DNA from: Hydrogenophaga sp.
GTDB lineage: Bacteria; Pseudomonadota; Gammaproteobacteria; Burkholderiales; Burkholderiaceae_C
NCBI RefSeq assembly: GCF_011390835.1
Contig: NZ_JAABRQ010000014.1
Span: 1-64,000 of the forward strand
Reading direction: 5' to 3'
DNA: 64,000 bases
Numbering within the stretch: position 1 is the first letter of the stretch; the number at the start of each line of letters is the position of its first letter. This document shows positions 18,366 to 25,551 of the stretch, in pieces. Position numbers and translations under genes: made by a program. The notes below the pieces were generated by a model. The model made no database searches. It worked only from the letters and a program-made list of their open reading frames with translations, and was not told the origin of the DNA.

Positions 18366-19703
18366 TCACTTGTAGATATCGGGCAGCAGGATCGTGGTCA
18401 TCTCTGGTACGAAGGCGATCAGCAGTGTGACCGCGAGCATCGACAGGACGAATGGCACCGCTTGCTTGGCGATCTTCAGGATCGACTCGCCGGTGAGGCC
18501 TGACACCACGAACAAGTTCAAGCCCAGTGGCGGTGTGATGAAGCCGACACCAAGGGTCGTGATCATCATGATGCAGAACTGGATCTCGTTCATGCCGATT
18601 TCGTCGGCCAGCGGCTTGAGCAACGGCGCCAGGATCACGATGTTGGGTGTGGTCTCCATGACGCAACCAGCCGCGACCAGGATCACGATCATTAGCAGAA
18701 TGATCACCCAGGGCTCGGTCGACAGGCTGGTCACCAGTTGCACGAAACCTTGCGGGACACCCATCGTGGCCAACGCCTGCGCCAGCGGCAGTGAGAAAGC
18801 GATGATGGGCAGGATGACGCCGTTGACCTTGGCCGAACTCACCAGCATCGCCGGGAAATCGGCTAGCTTGAGTGTGCCGAGCACGAATCCGATGATGATG
18901 GTGACGATGACGGCCACAGCACCAGCCTCGGTGGGTGTCAGGCGGCCAGAGAAGATTCCATAGAAGATGATCACGGGCACGATGAAGGCATACCAGCCGT
19001 TCTTGAGCGAAAGACCCAGGGTGCGCAGCCACTCATTGAGATTGACAGACGTCTTGTTTTCGTAGGCGTAGATGCGGTTGACGACGCTGTTGGTGATGAA
19101 GATGCCGGCCAGGATCATCAGCCCCGGAATCAGCGCCGCTTGAAACAACGTGGACGCCGAGATACCCAGCACCAGCCCGATGATGATGTAGGCGATCGAC
19201 GGCGGGATCAGGATGCCGGTGCAAGCACCAGCCGCCACCAGCGCACAGGCGTAGGGGCGTGGATACCCCGATTCCACCAGGCGATTGATGGTCATGCGAC
19301 CGACTGCGGCAGCGCCTGCGGCATCCGACCCGGAAATGGCGCTGAACATGCCGCACACCAGCACGGTGGCCGACCCGAAGCCGCTGCGCGACCAGGTGGT
19401 GAGCGCTTCGGCCACATCCAGAAATTTCCGGCTCAAACCGGTGCGCACCAGCACGTCTCCGGTCAGGATGAAGAGCGGGACCGCGGTCAGCGCGAAGGCG
19501 TCGATGCCTTCGAACAGCGAGCCGCCAAGCAGCGACATCGGCAGCACGCCCGACCACAGCAACAACGCAATCGAGGTGGCGCCAATACCCACCCAGACTG
19601 GCACGCCCAAGCCAATCAGCACGACAAAAATCAGCACTGGGCCGTAGAAGCTCCAGTCGAGGTCGAGGACCTGCTCGCCCGAGCCGGGAAAAAGTGAGTT
19701 CAC
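18366..19703 (-). CDS. dctM: TRAP transporter large permease subunit, DctM family
   Basis: The 445-residue protein has about 12 hydrophobic segments and the DctM hallmarks: G-M-F-S-A-I-S-G-S-D-A-A-G near residue 117, G-I-L-I-P-P-S-I near 158 and L-T-P-T-E-A-G-A near 262. It is the sodium-dependent translocating subunit. Placed between dctQ and hpsN, it should import DHPS; TRAP genes hpsKLM play this part beside hpsN in Ruegeria, though the assignment here is by position. It starts 28 bases after dctQ and ends 59 bases before hpsN. Confidence 0.92.
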   Translation of the reverse strand: MNSLFPGSGEQVLDLDWSFYGPVLIFVVLIGLGVPVWVGIGATSIALLLWSGVLPMSLLGGSLFEGIDAFALTAVPLFILTGDVLVRTGLSRKFLDVAEALTTWSRSGFGSATVLVCGMFSAISGSDAAGAAAVGRMTINRLVESGYPRPYACALVAAGACTGILIPPSIAYIIIGLVLGISASTLFQAALIPGLMILAGIFITNSVVNRIYAYENKTSVNLNEWLRTLGLSLKNGWYAFIVPVIIFYGIFSGRLTPTEAGAVAVIVTIIIGFVLGTLKLADFPAMLVSSAKVNGVILPIIAFSLPLAQALATMGVPQGFVQLVTSLSTEPWVIILLMIVILVAAGCVMETTPNIVILAPLLKPLADEIGMNEIQFCIMMITTLGVGFITPPLGLNLFVVSGLTGESILKIAKQAVPFVLSMLAVTLLIAFVPEMTTILLPDIYK

Positions 19704-19730
19704 AGTAGCGCCCTTGGTTCTGAGGCCAGG

Positions 19731-20255
19731 TCAGTCGAACAGACGCTCGCCTTCGAACACGGGGCGGCCATGTCGCAGGTCGGACAGGTCGCGGCGAATC
19801 GATTGCAGCAAGCGGTAAAGCAGCAGGGCGAAGCCGACAGGCACCGCGCTGAGGAACCACGTCAGGGGCAGGCGCAGACCGTGAGAGACCGAGCCGTACT
19901 TCAGGCTGACGGCCACACTCTCCCACGACCAATACAGTGCGAACACCGCCACCACCAGCATCACCAGGTCACCGAACAGATACAGCAGGGCCTTCACGCG
20001 CGGCGACACAAACTCGAAGATGACGTCAATGCGGATGTGGGCCCGCTCGCGCACAGCAGCTGCAGCGCCGATCCAGACGAGGTAGATGAATGCATAACGC
20101 ACGATCTCCTCGCCCCACACCGATGAGTACGAGAACACCTCTCGCCGCAACACCTCGACCGCCATCGTGATGACGAGCATGCTGTAGAAAACCAGCAATG
20201 CCCAGCGCTCAAGGTTACGGTCTAGGTCACTCAGCCAATGGCGGGACGTGTTCAT
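19731..20255 (-). CDS. dctQ: TRAP transporter small permease subunit, DctQ family
   Basis: The 174-residue protein has four hydrophobic segments at about residues 15-32, 50-68, 90-108 and 130-150, including R-R-E-V-F and W-G-E-E-I-V-R-Y near residues 34-50, typical of DctQ. It pairs with DctM and the binding protein to form a TRAP uptake system. Its start is preceded by dctP by 37 bases, in one operon with hpsN downstream. Confidence 0.88.
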   Translation of the reverse strand: MNTSRHWLSDLDRNLERWALLVFYSMLVITMAVEVLRREVFSYSSVWGEEIVRYAFIYLVWIGAAAAVRERAHIRIDVIFEFVSPRVKALLYLFGDLVMLVVAVFALYWSWESVAVSLKYGSVSHGLRLPLTWFLSAVPVGFALLLYRLLQSIRRDLSDLRHGRPVFEGERLFD

Positions 20256-20292
20256 CGATACCTCGCTTCGGTTGCTTCAGCGTCAGCCGAAA

Positions 20293-21456
20293 TCAGGCGT
20301 CGTGCACGAAAAGGCGGCCCATGGTGTTCGCGGCCGTCTCAAGCTTGCCGAACAGCTCCTTGGCAGCCAGCTCATTGCGGAACTCCGTCCATTCGCTGCG
20401 CTTGTAGCCGCCAGTCTTCTCCCATTCGGCCAGCTGTGCGCTGCTCAAAGAGTGGAACTGGACGCCCGCCGTTGCCAGTTCGGCGATCGCGTAGTTGCGA
20501 GCCGATGGCACTTTGGCCAGGTTCATCTGGGCAGTAATTTCCGACGCGAACATGATGCCCTCCTGAACGTCCTTGGGCAGTCCATTGAACCAGGCCAGGT
20601 TGCAGGAATAGACCTGGCTGTCTGGCACTGCACGTGTGAAGGTGATGTGGCTCAGGATGTCCTTGAAGCCGAACACATGCAGTGCGCCGGCGGCTGGATC
20701 CAGTGCATCGGCCACCCCCTGCTTGATGGCCGACGGCGTCTCGCCCCAAGCCACGGGCGTCGGATTGGCACCCACCATGCGGTAGTACTGCTGCAACATC
20801 TTCGAACCGGGAACTCGGAATTTCACGCCGGCCAAGTCCGCAGGTGTGATCACCGCCTTGCCACCCTTGCGGATCGCCACCACACGCGGGTCAATGACGA
20901 CATAGAACAGCGGCTTGAAGCCCTTGGCTTCAACCTGAGGGTGGACCTCCTTGGTCCATGCATCGGAATTCACCAGGTTGACAAAGCGCTGGTTGGAGCC
21001 ACAGAAGTAGGGCAGGTTGATGATGTCAACGACCGGCGCGAAGGGTGCAAAGTTCGCCAGCGAGTGCTGCGCGGCCTGAATCGTGCCTTCCTGGACTTTT
21101 TGCGCCAGGGCTCCACCAGAGCCAAGCTGGCCCGCTGGCGCCAGGCGCACATAGACCTTGCCGCGTGTGGCGTTCTGGATGTTTTCCTTGAAGTCGCGCT
21201 GCAGGATTGGGTAGCTTCGCGAGGCTCCAAGCTGGTAGGCCGACGCGATCGTCATCACGTGCTTGGCGGCCTTCTCGCGGTCGGACTCCTCATTTCGGGT
21301 CTGCGCGACGGCAGCAGGCGAGAACAAGGTACCGGCGGTAGCAGCCATCGCAGCGACGGTGAAGCCGCTGGCCTGGGCCACTCGAAGGAATTGGCGGCGC
21401 TCTGCAGCGATCGGTGAGTTGTCTGGTGTCTTCTCAACGTTGGACGTATTTTTCAT
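20293..21456 (-). CDS. dctP: TRAP transporter periplasmic binding protein with Tat signal
   Basis: The 387-residue protein is DctP-like. Its N-terminus holds E-R-R-Q-F-L-R-V, a twin-arginine export motif, followed by a hydrophobic run to A-A-V-A-Q near residue 51, so it is probably exported folded. The body has P-A-G-Q-L-G near residue 115, G-V-K-F-R-V-P near 200 and Q-G-V-A-D-A near 237, all usual in TRAP binding proteins. Arg in F-R-V-P is the conserved carboxylate-binding residue of the family. The ligand is inferred to be DHPS because hpsN is three genes downstream. The start chosen is MKNTSNVEK; the in-frame upstream extension lacks family similarity. Confidence 0.9.
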   Translation of the reverse strand: MKNTSNVEKTPDNSPIAAERRQFLRVAQASGFTVAAMAATAGTLFSPAAVAQTRNEESDREKAAKHVMTIASAYQLGASRSYPILQRDFKENIQNATRGKVYVRLAPAGQLGSGGALAQKVQEGTIQAAQHSLANFAPFAPVVDIINLPYFCGSNQRFVNLVNSDAWTKEVHPQVEAKGFKPLFYVVIDPRVVAIRKGGKAVITPADLAGVKFRVPGSKMLQQYYRMVGANPTPVAWGETPSAIKQGVADALDPAAGALHVFGFKDILSHITFTRAVPDSQVYSCNLAWFNGLPKDVQEGIMFASEITAQMNLAKVPSARNYAIAELATAGVQFHSLSSAQLAEWEKTGGYKRSEWTEFRNELAAKELFGKLETAANTMGRLFVHDA

Positions 21457-21601
21457 GCTTGTCTCCTTGGGGTGGGTGGTGTCATGGGGTGAACTTCTGC
21501 GTGAACCTTTGCGGGCCTTTGCCGCGCAGTGGTTGCATTTTTTTCTTGTGTTCGGCAATCGGCTTTCATTCGGTGAGCGATGGCAAACTCCTTTCGCTGG
21601 C

Positions 21602-21856
21602 CTATGTGTTGTCTTTCGTTGCCTCGACTTTCGCTGCGTTGGCCTCTGCCTCCCGAGCTAGCGTGCCGGCAACAAAAAGGAGCACCGCCAGGAACAGAAC
21701 CAACATCTCGCTGACATCGCTCATCCAGGGTTTGTGCCCCAGCGGCCCGCCGAACAGCACGTTAAGGAAATAGACCGCGAAGGTGAGCAAAGAGAGCCCG
21801 AGGGCGACGTTGCCGATGGCATGCGATCTTGATGTGGTCACGACGGTGATCCTCAT
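21602..21856 (-). CDS. Small two-helix membrane protein at the head of the TRAP/hpsN operon
   Basis: The 84-residue protein has two hydrophobic helices, at about residues 14-34 and 48-68, joined by a short loop (G-G-P-L-G-H-K-P-W-M-S-D). A charged alanine/glutamate-rich tail follows. I do not recognise a family. It is the first gene downstream of the LacI-controlled promoter and precedes dctP by 145 bases. An in-frame upstream extension would cross the operator, so the start MRITVV is preferred, although its ribosome site is weak. A role in TRAP assembly or sensing is only a guess. Confidence 0.6.
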   Translation of the reverse strand: MRITVVTTSRSHAIGNVALGLSLLTFAVYFLNVLFGGPLGHKPWMSDVSEMLVLFLAVLLFVAGTLAREAEANAAKVEATKDNT

Positions 21857-21954
21857 GATTGAAAGTCGCACCCCACGTGCGAACACAGGGGGCGCTTGCC
21901 GAAATCCAGAAGGACTTCCCTCGCGTTCGCTGCCACAGAAACCACGCACTGTGA

Positions 21955-22002
21955 ACTGCAAGCGCTTGCAGTCAATGTGCTGCGATCAGATGTCCATGTC
22001 AA
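21955..22002 (-). promoter_or_regulatory. Promoter and LacI operator of the TRAP/hpsN operon
   Basis: On the minus strand TTGACA (21997-22002) and CACATT (21974-21979) are separated by 17 bases. Immediately downstream lies the perfect 18-base palindrome ACTGCAAGCGCTTGCAGT (21955-21972), covering the expected transcription start. The central CG and the CAAGCGCTTG core are typical of LacI/GalR operators. The layout fits classical repression, relieved by a DHPS-pathway inducer. The gene for the presumed repressor is divergent at 22110-23117. Confidence 0.8.
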
Positions 22003-22011
22003 CCGCAGAAT

Positions 22012-22035
22012 CCCTTGATCAGCCAAAATCAAGGG
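22012..22035. promoter_or_regulatory. Inverted repeat between the two LacI operators
   Basis: CCCTTGAT (22012-22019) and ATCAAGGG (22028-22035) form a perfect inverted repeat with an eight-base spacer. It sits 10 bases upstream of the -35 of the TRAP/hpsN promoter and midway between the two LacI operators, an activator-like position. The sequence differs from the LacI operator, so a second regulator is suggested. Confidence 0.5.
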
Positions 22036-22053
22036 GAAACCCTAAAGAATTAT

Positions 22054-22069
22054 CTGCAAGCGCTTGCAG
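22054..22069 (+). promoter_or_regulatory. Second LacI operator, upstream of the regulator's own gene
   Basis: CTGCAAGCGCTTGCAG is identical over 16 bases to the operator at 21956-21971. It lies 41 bases before the lacI-type start and directly after a weak -10 candidate (AATTAT, 22048-22053), consistent with autoregulation. Centre-to-centre distance to the first operator is 98 bases, which would allow looping. Confidence 0.8.
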
Positions 22070-22109
22070 TTTTGAATGTGATGAGACACCGTATGGCATG
22101 CTCTGGCCC

Positions 22110-23117
22110 ATGAATCAGCGCACCACACTGGAGGACGTGGCCCGGGTCGCCGGCGTGTCCACTGCCACGGTTTCACGCGTGCTCAGCAAACCCGAAGTGG
22201 TGCGCGCCACCACGCGCGAAATGGTGATGTCCGCAGTGCGCCAGCTCGACTACCAGCCCGACGCTTCTGCGCGCGCCCTGGCCTCCGGGCGCACCCACAC
22301 GGTGGGCTGCGTCATCCCCACGCTGGACCACGCCATCTTCGCGCGCAGCACCCAGGCCATGCAGACCACGCTGGCGCGTGCTGGCTACCAGCTGCTGGTG
22401 GCCAGCCACGACTACGACCCAGTGATTGAGTTCGAGGTAGTGCGGGTGCTGCAGCAACGCGGCGTGGATGCGCTGGTTCTGGTGGGCACCGATCACGCAC
22501 CCGGCCTGTGGAAGGCTCTGCACGCCTGGAACAAGCCCAGCCTGCTCACCTGGTCGTGCGACGCACGGCTTCCCTCCATCGGTTTCGACAACGAGTCCGC
22601 CGCGCGCCTGGCGACCGAGCACTTGCTGGGGCTAGGCCACCGGCGCATCGGTGTCATCTCCGGCCTCACCTCGCACAACGACCGCGCGCGCAGCCGCATT
22701 GAGGGCGTGCGTCAGGCGCTGAAGCGTGCCAACCTCAAGCTGCTGCCCAGCCTGTTGACCGAGCAGGTCTTTAATCTGAACGGCGGCCGCAGCGGGCTGC
22801 GCGCACTCATGGCCACGCGCCAGCCGCCCACCGCCATCTTTTGTGGCAATGACCTGCTCGCCACCGGGGCCCTGCTCGAAGCGCAGCGCATGGGCATCAA
22901 GGTGCCGCGCCAACTCTCCATCTGCGGCATCGACAACAACGAACTCGCCGAGGCGATCAACCCCGGACTGACCACCATCGCCCTGCCTACACAGGATCTA
23001 GGCCGCATCACCGCCAACGCCGTGCTCTCGGCCATTGCCGGCGAAGCGATTGCTGCCCAATCCCTGCTGCCCTTTGAACTGGTGGTGCGCGGCAGCACCG
23101 CCGCGGTACCTAGGTAG
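22110..23117 (+). CDS. LacI/GalR-family transcriptional regulator, probable regulator of the hps genes
   Basis: The 335-residue protein has an N-terminal LacI helix-turn-helix, T-L-E-D-V-A-R-V-A-G-V-S and S-T-A-T-V-S-R-V-L, then a hinge helix near residue 50-58 and a periplasmic-binding-like effector domain with G-H-R-R-I-G-V-I-S-G near 175 and C-G-N-D-L-L-A-T-G near 240. It is divergent from the TRAP/hpsN operon, and two identical LacI-type operators lie between. The C. pinatubonensis hps cluster is reported to have a LacI-type regulator named HpsR, which fits. The inducer could be DHPS, sulfolactate or sulfopyruvate. An ATG four codons earlier is also possible. Confidence 0.85.
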   Translation: MNQRTTLEDVARVAGVSTATVSRVLSKPEVVRATTREMVMSAVRQLDYQPDASARALASGRTHTVGCVIPTLDHAIFARSTQAMQTTLARAGYQLLVASHDYDPVIEFEVVRVLQQRGVDALVLVGTDHAPGLWKALHAWNKPSLLTWSCDARLPSIGFDNESAARLATEHLLGLGHRRIGVISGLTSHNDRARSRIEGVRQALKRANLKLLPSLLTEQVFNLNGGRSGLRALMATRQPPTAIFCGNDLLATGALLEAQRMGIKVPRQLSICGIDNNELAEAINPGLTTIALPTQDLGRITANAVLSAIAGEAIAAQSLLPFELVVRGSTAAVPR

Positions 23118-23131
23118 CGCGAGCGTTCGAT

Positions 23132-23914
23132 TCAGCGCGTGAGCAGGTCGCGCCAGGCATCGCTCAGGCCCGGGGTGGCAGCGGCAATCTGCGCTGACTG
23201 CATCCACGGCAGCCCGTCAAGCGTGAAGACCTCGCCTCCCGCCTCCCGGATCAGCAGCACACCAGCAGCTGCATCCCAGGCACCCATGCCCCGCTCCCAG
23301 AACAAGTCGACCCGCCCAGCGGCCAGGTAGGCCAGGTCCAGCGCCATGCTCCCACTGCGGCGCGCACCCGCCACCTTGCTGAGCACGCGACCCAGCTGGT
23401 TGACATAGCTGGGCAGGAAGCCAGCGTGAGGCTTGGGAAACACCGTAGCGGCCACCGCATCGAGCAAGCGCTGCGGCGAACCCACTTGCAGCGGCTCGCC
23501 GTTCAAGTGCGCGCCCCTTCCACGAGCGGCACTGAACAGCTCGCCCCGCACCGGGTCCACCACACAGCCCACCAGCGGCTCTCCTCCCTGCACGAGCGCC
23601 ATGGATACAGCGAAGTGCGGCAGGTCGCGCAAAAAATTCATGCTGCCATCGATGGGGTCAACCACCCAGATGCAATCCTCCGCACCCTGCGCGCCCGCCG
23701 CGCCACCCTCCTCGCCCAGGAAGCCGTGGTCGGGGTAGGCCTGTGCAATGCGCTGGCGGATGTGTTGTTCAATCTCGCCGTCGAGCGCGCTGAACCAGTC
23801 GCCCGCGGCCTTCTCTTGCACCATCACACTGCGCCGCGCCTGGCGCACCCGCTCGGCGGCGTCCAGCGCAAGCGCCTCGGCAAACTGGCGCAGTTCGGTC
23901 AGCGATTCGCTCAT
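23132..23914 (-). CDS. Inositol monophosphatase family protein
   Basis: The 260-residue protein is in the IMPase/SuhB/CysQ superfamily of lithium-sensitive, magnesium-dependent sugar and nucleotide phosphatases. Motif A is V-V-D-P-I-D-G-S-M-N-F near residue 83, with upstream G-E-E-G-G near 67, and motif B is W-D-A-A-A-G near 213. The four-base ATGA overlap with the GntR gene upstream shows co-expression. The stop faces the LacI gene 14 bases away. Possible substrates are inositol phosphate, fructose 1,6-bisphosphate or PAP. No link to DHPS is visible in the sequence. Confidence 0.85.
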   Translation of the reverse strand: MSESLTELRQFAEALALDAAERVRQARRSVMVQEKAAGDWFSALDGEIEQHIRQRIAQAYPDHGFLGEEGGAAGAQGAEDCIWVVDPIDGSMNFLRDLPHFAVSMALVQGGEPLVGCVVDPVRGELFSAARGRGAHLNGEPLQVGSPQRLLDAVAATVFPKPHAGFLPSYVNQLGRVLSKVAGARRSGSMALDLAYLAAGRVDLFWERGMGAWDAAAGVLLIREAGGEVFTLDGLPWMQSAQIAAATPGLSDAWRDLLTR

Positions 23915-24624
23915 GGCGGTGCGCTCGCCGAGCTCACGAATTCGTGGGCGCGGGTGTCGATGATGGAAATACGCAACTCGGCGGGCTGCCGATCAAAGGT
24001 GCGCGCCACGCGGGCCACGCGCAGCACCGGTGTACCCACCGGCAGCTGCAACAGCGCGGCGCTGGCCGGATCTGCCCCTTCGGCGCGCGCGCGCTCGTCG
24101 GCCCCCACCACGGTGACCCCAAACGCCCGCTGATAGAGCTCGTAGATGGTGCCTGGGCGCTGCTCGAATTGCTCGCGGGTCAGCCGCGGAAACAGCGCGC
24201 CATCTAGTGTGATGCGGTCGTGCACCACCGGACGACTTTGTAGCGACAGCAGATTTTCAATGCGAAGCACGCGGGCAGAGCCACGCAGCCCGAGCGCCTG
24301 GGCCTCGTCGGCGCTGGCGCGAGCCGTGGCAAAAGCCAGCAAGCGGATCTGGGGGAACTCGCGCGTACCGTCCCGCCGTTCGATCTTGAAGAACTGGTAC
24401 ATGAAGCGGTCGTTGTCCTGCTGGCCGACGAAGGTCCCTCGCCCCTGCTGGCGCAGCAGCACGTGGTCGGCCACCAGCTCATCCACCGCGCGCCGCAGCG
24501 TTCCGATGGACACACCGAAGCGTTGTGCGAGCTCGGTTTCATTGGGCAAAGCCTTGCCGGGCTGGAACTTGCCCGACTGGATGTCGGCAATCAGCTCGCG
24601 TTTGACCTGGCGGTACAAGGCCAT
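23911..24624 (-). CDS. GntR-family regulator with UTRA effector domain
   Basis: The 237-residue protein has an N-terminal GntR winged helix with L-P-N-E-T-E-L-A-Q-R-F-G-V-S and G-T-L-R-R-A-V-D-E-L near residues 26-50, and Q-G-R-G-T-F-V-G at the wing. A C-terminal UTRA domain includes Y-E-L-Y-Q-R-A-F-G-V near residue 165 and P-V-L-R-V-A-R near 205. UTRA domains sense small ligands, often sugars or phosphonates. It is coupled to the IMPase. Whether it acts on the neighbouring sulfonate genes is unknown. The 68 bases upstream hold no clear operator. Confidence 0.85.
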   Translation of the reverse strand: MALYRQVKRELIADIQSGKFQPGKALPNETELAQRFGVSIGTLRRAVDELVADHVLLRQQGRGTFVGQQDNDRFMYQFFKIERRDGTREFPQIRLLAFATARASADEAQALGLRGSARVLRIENLLSLQSRPVVHDRITLDGALFPRLTREQFEQRPGTIYELYQRAFGVTVVGADERARAEGADPASAALLQLPVGTPVLRVARVARTFDRQPAELRISIIDTRAHEFVSSASAPP

Positions 24625-24692
24625 CAGGAAGCTGCGGAGTGGGCGGCATGGAACATGGCCCGATTCTATGCAGGCGCGGCCTGACCTCGCCG

Positions 24693-25253
24693 CTACTTCA
24701 CACCCACAGCCTCGGTGATGCGGTAGTACAGCCCCTGGGGATCGCTCTGCAGCACCTGCAGTTTGCCTTGCACGACCACCGCGCCCAGGCTGTATTTCAC
24801 CGGCTCTCGGGTGCGCACCTCGACCATGCTTTCCGGCCCACCAGGCGTGCAGAACGAGCAGGTCAGGGGCACCGATGCGAGCAGGAAATGCCGCTGCATT
24901 TCCCCTGGCCCCAGCGGCATCATGAAACCTTGCAGGCGCACCTGCTTCTGGTCGAGCTGGCGCACCGCAGGCGAGTACACCGGCACGATGCGCCGATTTT
25001 CAATTTTGGTGTCGACATCGGTCAGCACCGACCAGGGCACCACGTCGCTTCGTTTGGGCAGCGGTGCAAACGGGCTGAGCGGGCTGTGTACGCCAGCGCC
25101 CTGGCCACTGGGCAGGCCGCCAGACGGCGCCCCGGGCGCCGGTGCGGGCGCGGTCGCAGGCCCTGAACCGAGCGGCGAACTCAGCAACTGGGCCGTGGCC
25201 GGCAGCGCCAATGCGGCCGACAGCAGCAGGAAAGACGAGTGTGACAGCTTCAT
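24693..25253 (-). CDS. DUF3299 periplasmic protein, last gene of the Zur-linked ABC operon
   Basis: The 186-residue protein has a signal peptide (about residues 1-21, ending L-P-A-T-A-Q), a Pro/Gly/Ala-rich linker to about residue 55, and a DUF3299 domain: V-P-W-S-V-L-T-D-V near 71, V-R-L-Q-G-F-M-M-P-L near 103, then a C-S-F-C-T-P-G-G-P motif near 132. The two Cys in C-S-F-C could bind metal. It is preceded by the secreted Cys/His protein and the FtsX-type permease. DUF3299 proteins occur beside such ABC genes in a Vibrio zinc system called Zrg, which I cite from memory with moderate certainty. A zinc-handling role is inferred. Confidence 0.75.
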   Translation of the reverse strand: MKLSHSSFLLLSAALALPATAQLLSSPLGSGPATAPAPAPGAPSGGLPSGQGAGVHSPLSPFAPLPKRSDVVPWSVLTDVDTKIENRRIVPVYSPAVRQLDQKQVRLQGFMMPLGPGEMQRHFLLASVPLTCSFCTPGGPESMVEVRTREPVKYSLGAVVVQGKLQVLQSDPQGLYYRITEAVGVK

Positions 25254-25303
25254 GATGAATCGGCGGCTTGCGCCTGAAGGTGGGAACCCTACACCGCACC
25301 CGT

Positions 25304-25546
25304 TCAGTGCTGGTGTTTCATGCCACAGTATTTTCCGATCGCCAGACCTTTGCAAGCGGCCTGAAGTTCCGCCACACACACTCTTTCGCCCTTGCCCGCC
25401 TCCAGACACTTGGCCGCGGCCTCGTGGGCAGCGGCCATGGCGCGGTGGCGGATGATGTCTTCCTGGATTTGCTTGTCGGCATGCTGGGCCAGCGCCACCG
25501 TCGACAGACAAGCAACGCCTACGAACCACATCAAAGACTTTTTCAT
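25304..25546 (-). CDS. Small secreted Cys/His-rich protein
   Basis: The 80-residue protein has a signal peptide (residues 1-20, ending V-A-L-A) and a 60-residue mature part with four cysteines, at about 47, 57, 65 and 74, and several histidines, ending C-G-M-K-H-Q-H. The spacing suggests two disulfides or a metal site. It lies six bases downstream of the permease and 50 bases before the DUF3299 gene. I do not recognise a family. The Zur-linked neighbourhood suggests metal binding in the periplasm, but this is inference. Confidence 0.7.
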   Translation of the reverse strand: MKKSLMWFVGVACLSTVALAQHADKQIQEDIIRHRAMAAAHEAAAKCLEAGKGERVCVAELQAACKGLAIGKYCGMKHQH

Positions 25547-25551
25547 TCGAT

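Noticed and set aside
18366..21456. TRAP transporter for C4-dicarboxylates
   Set aside because: The family fits, but the immediate hpsN neighbour and shared LacI operator make a sulfonate substrate more likely.
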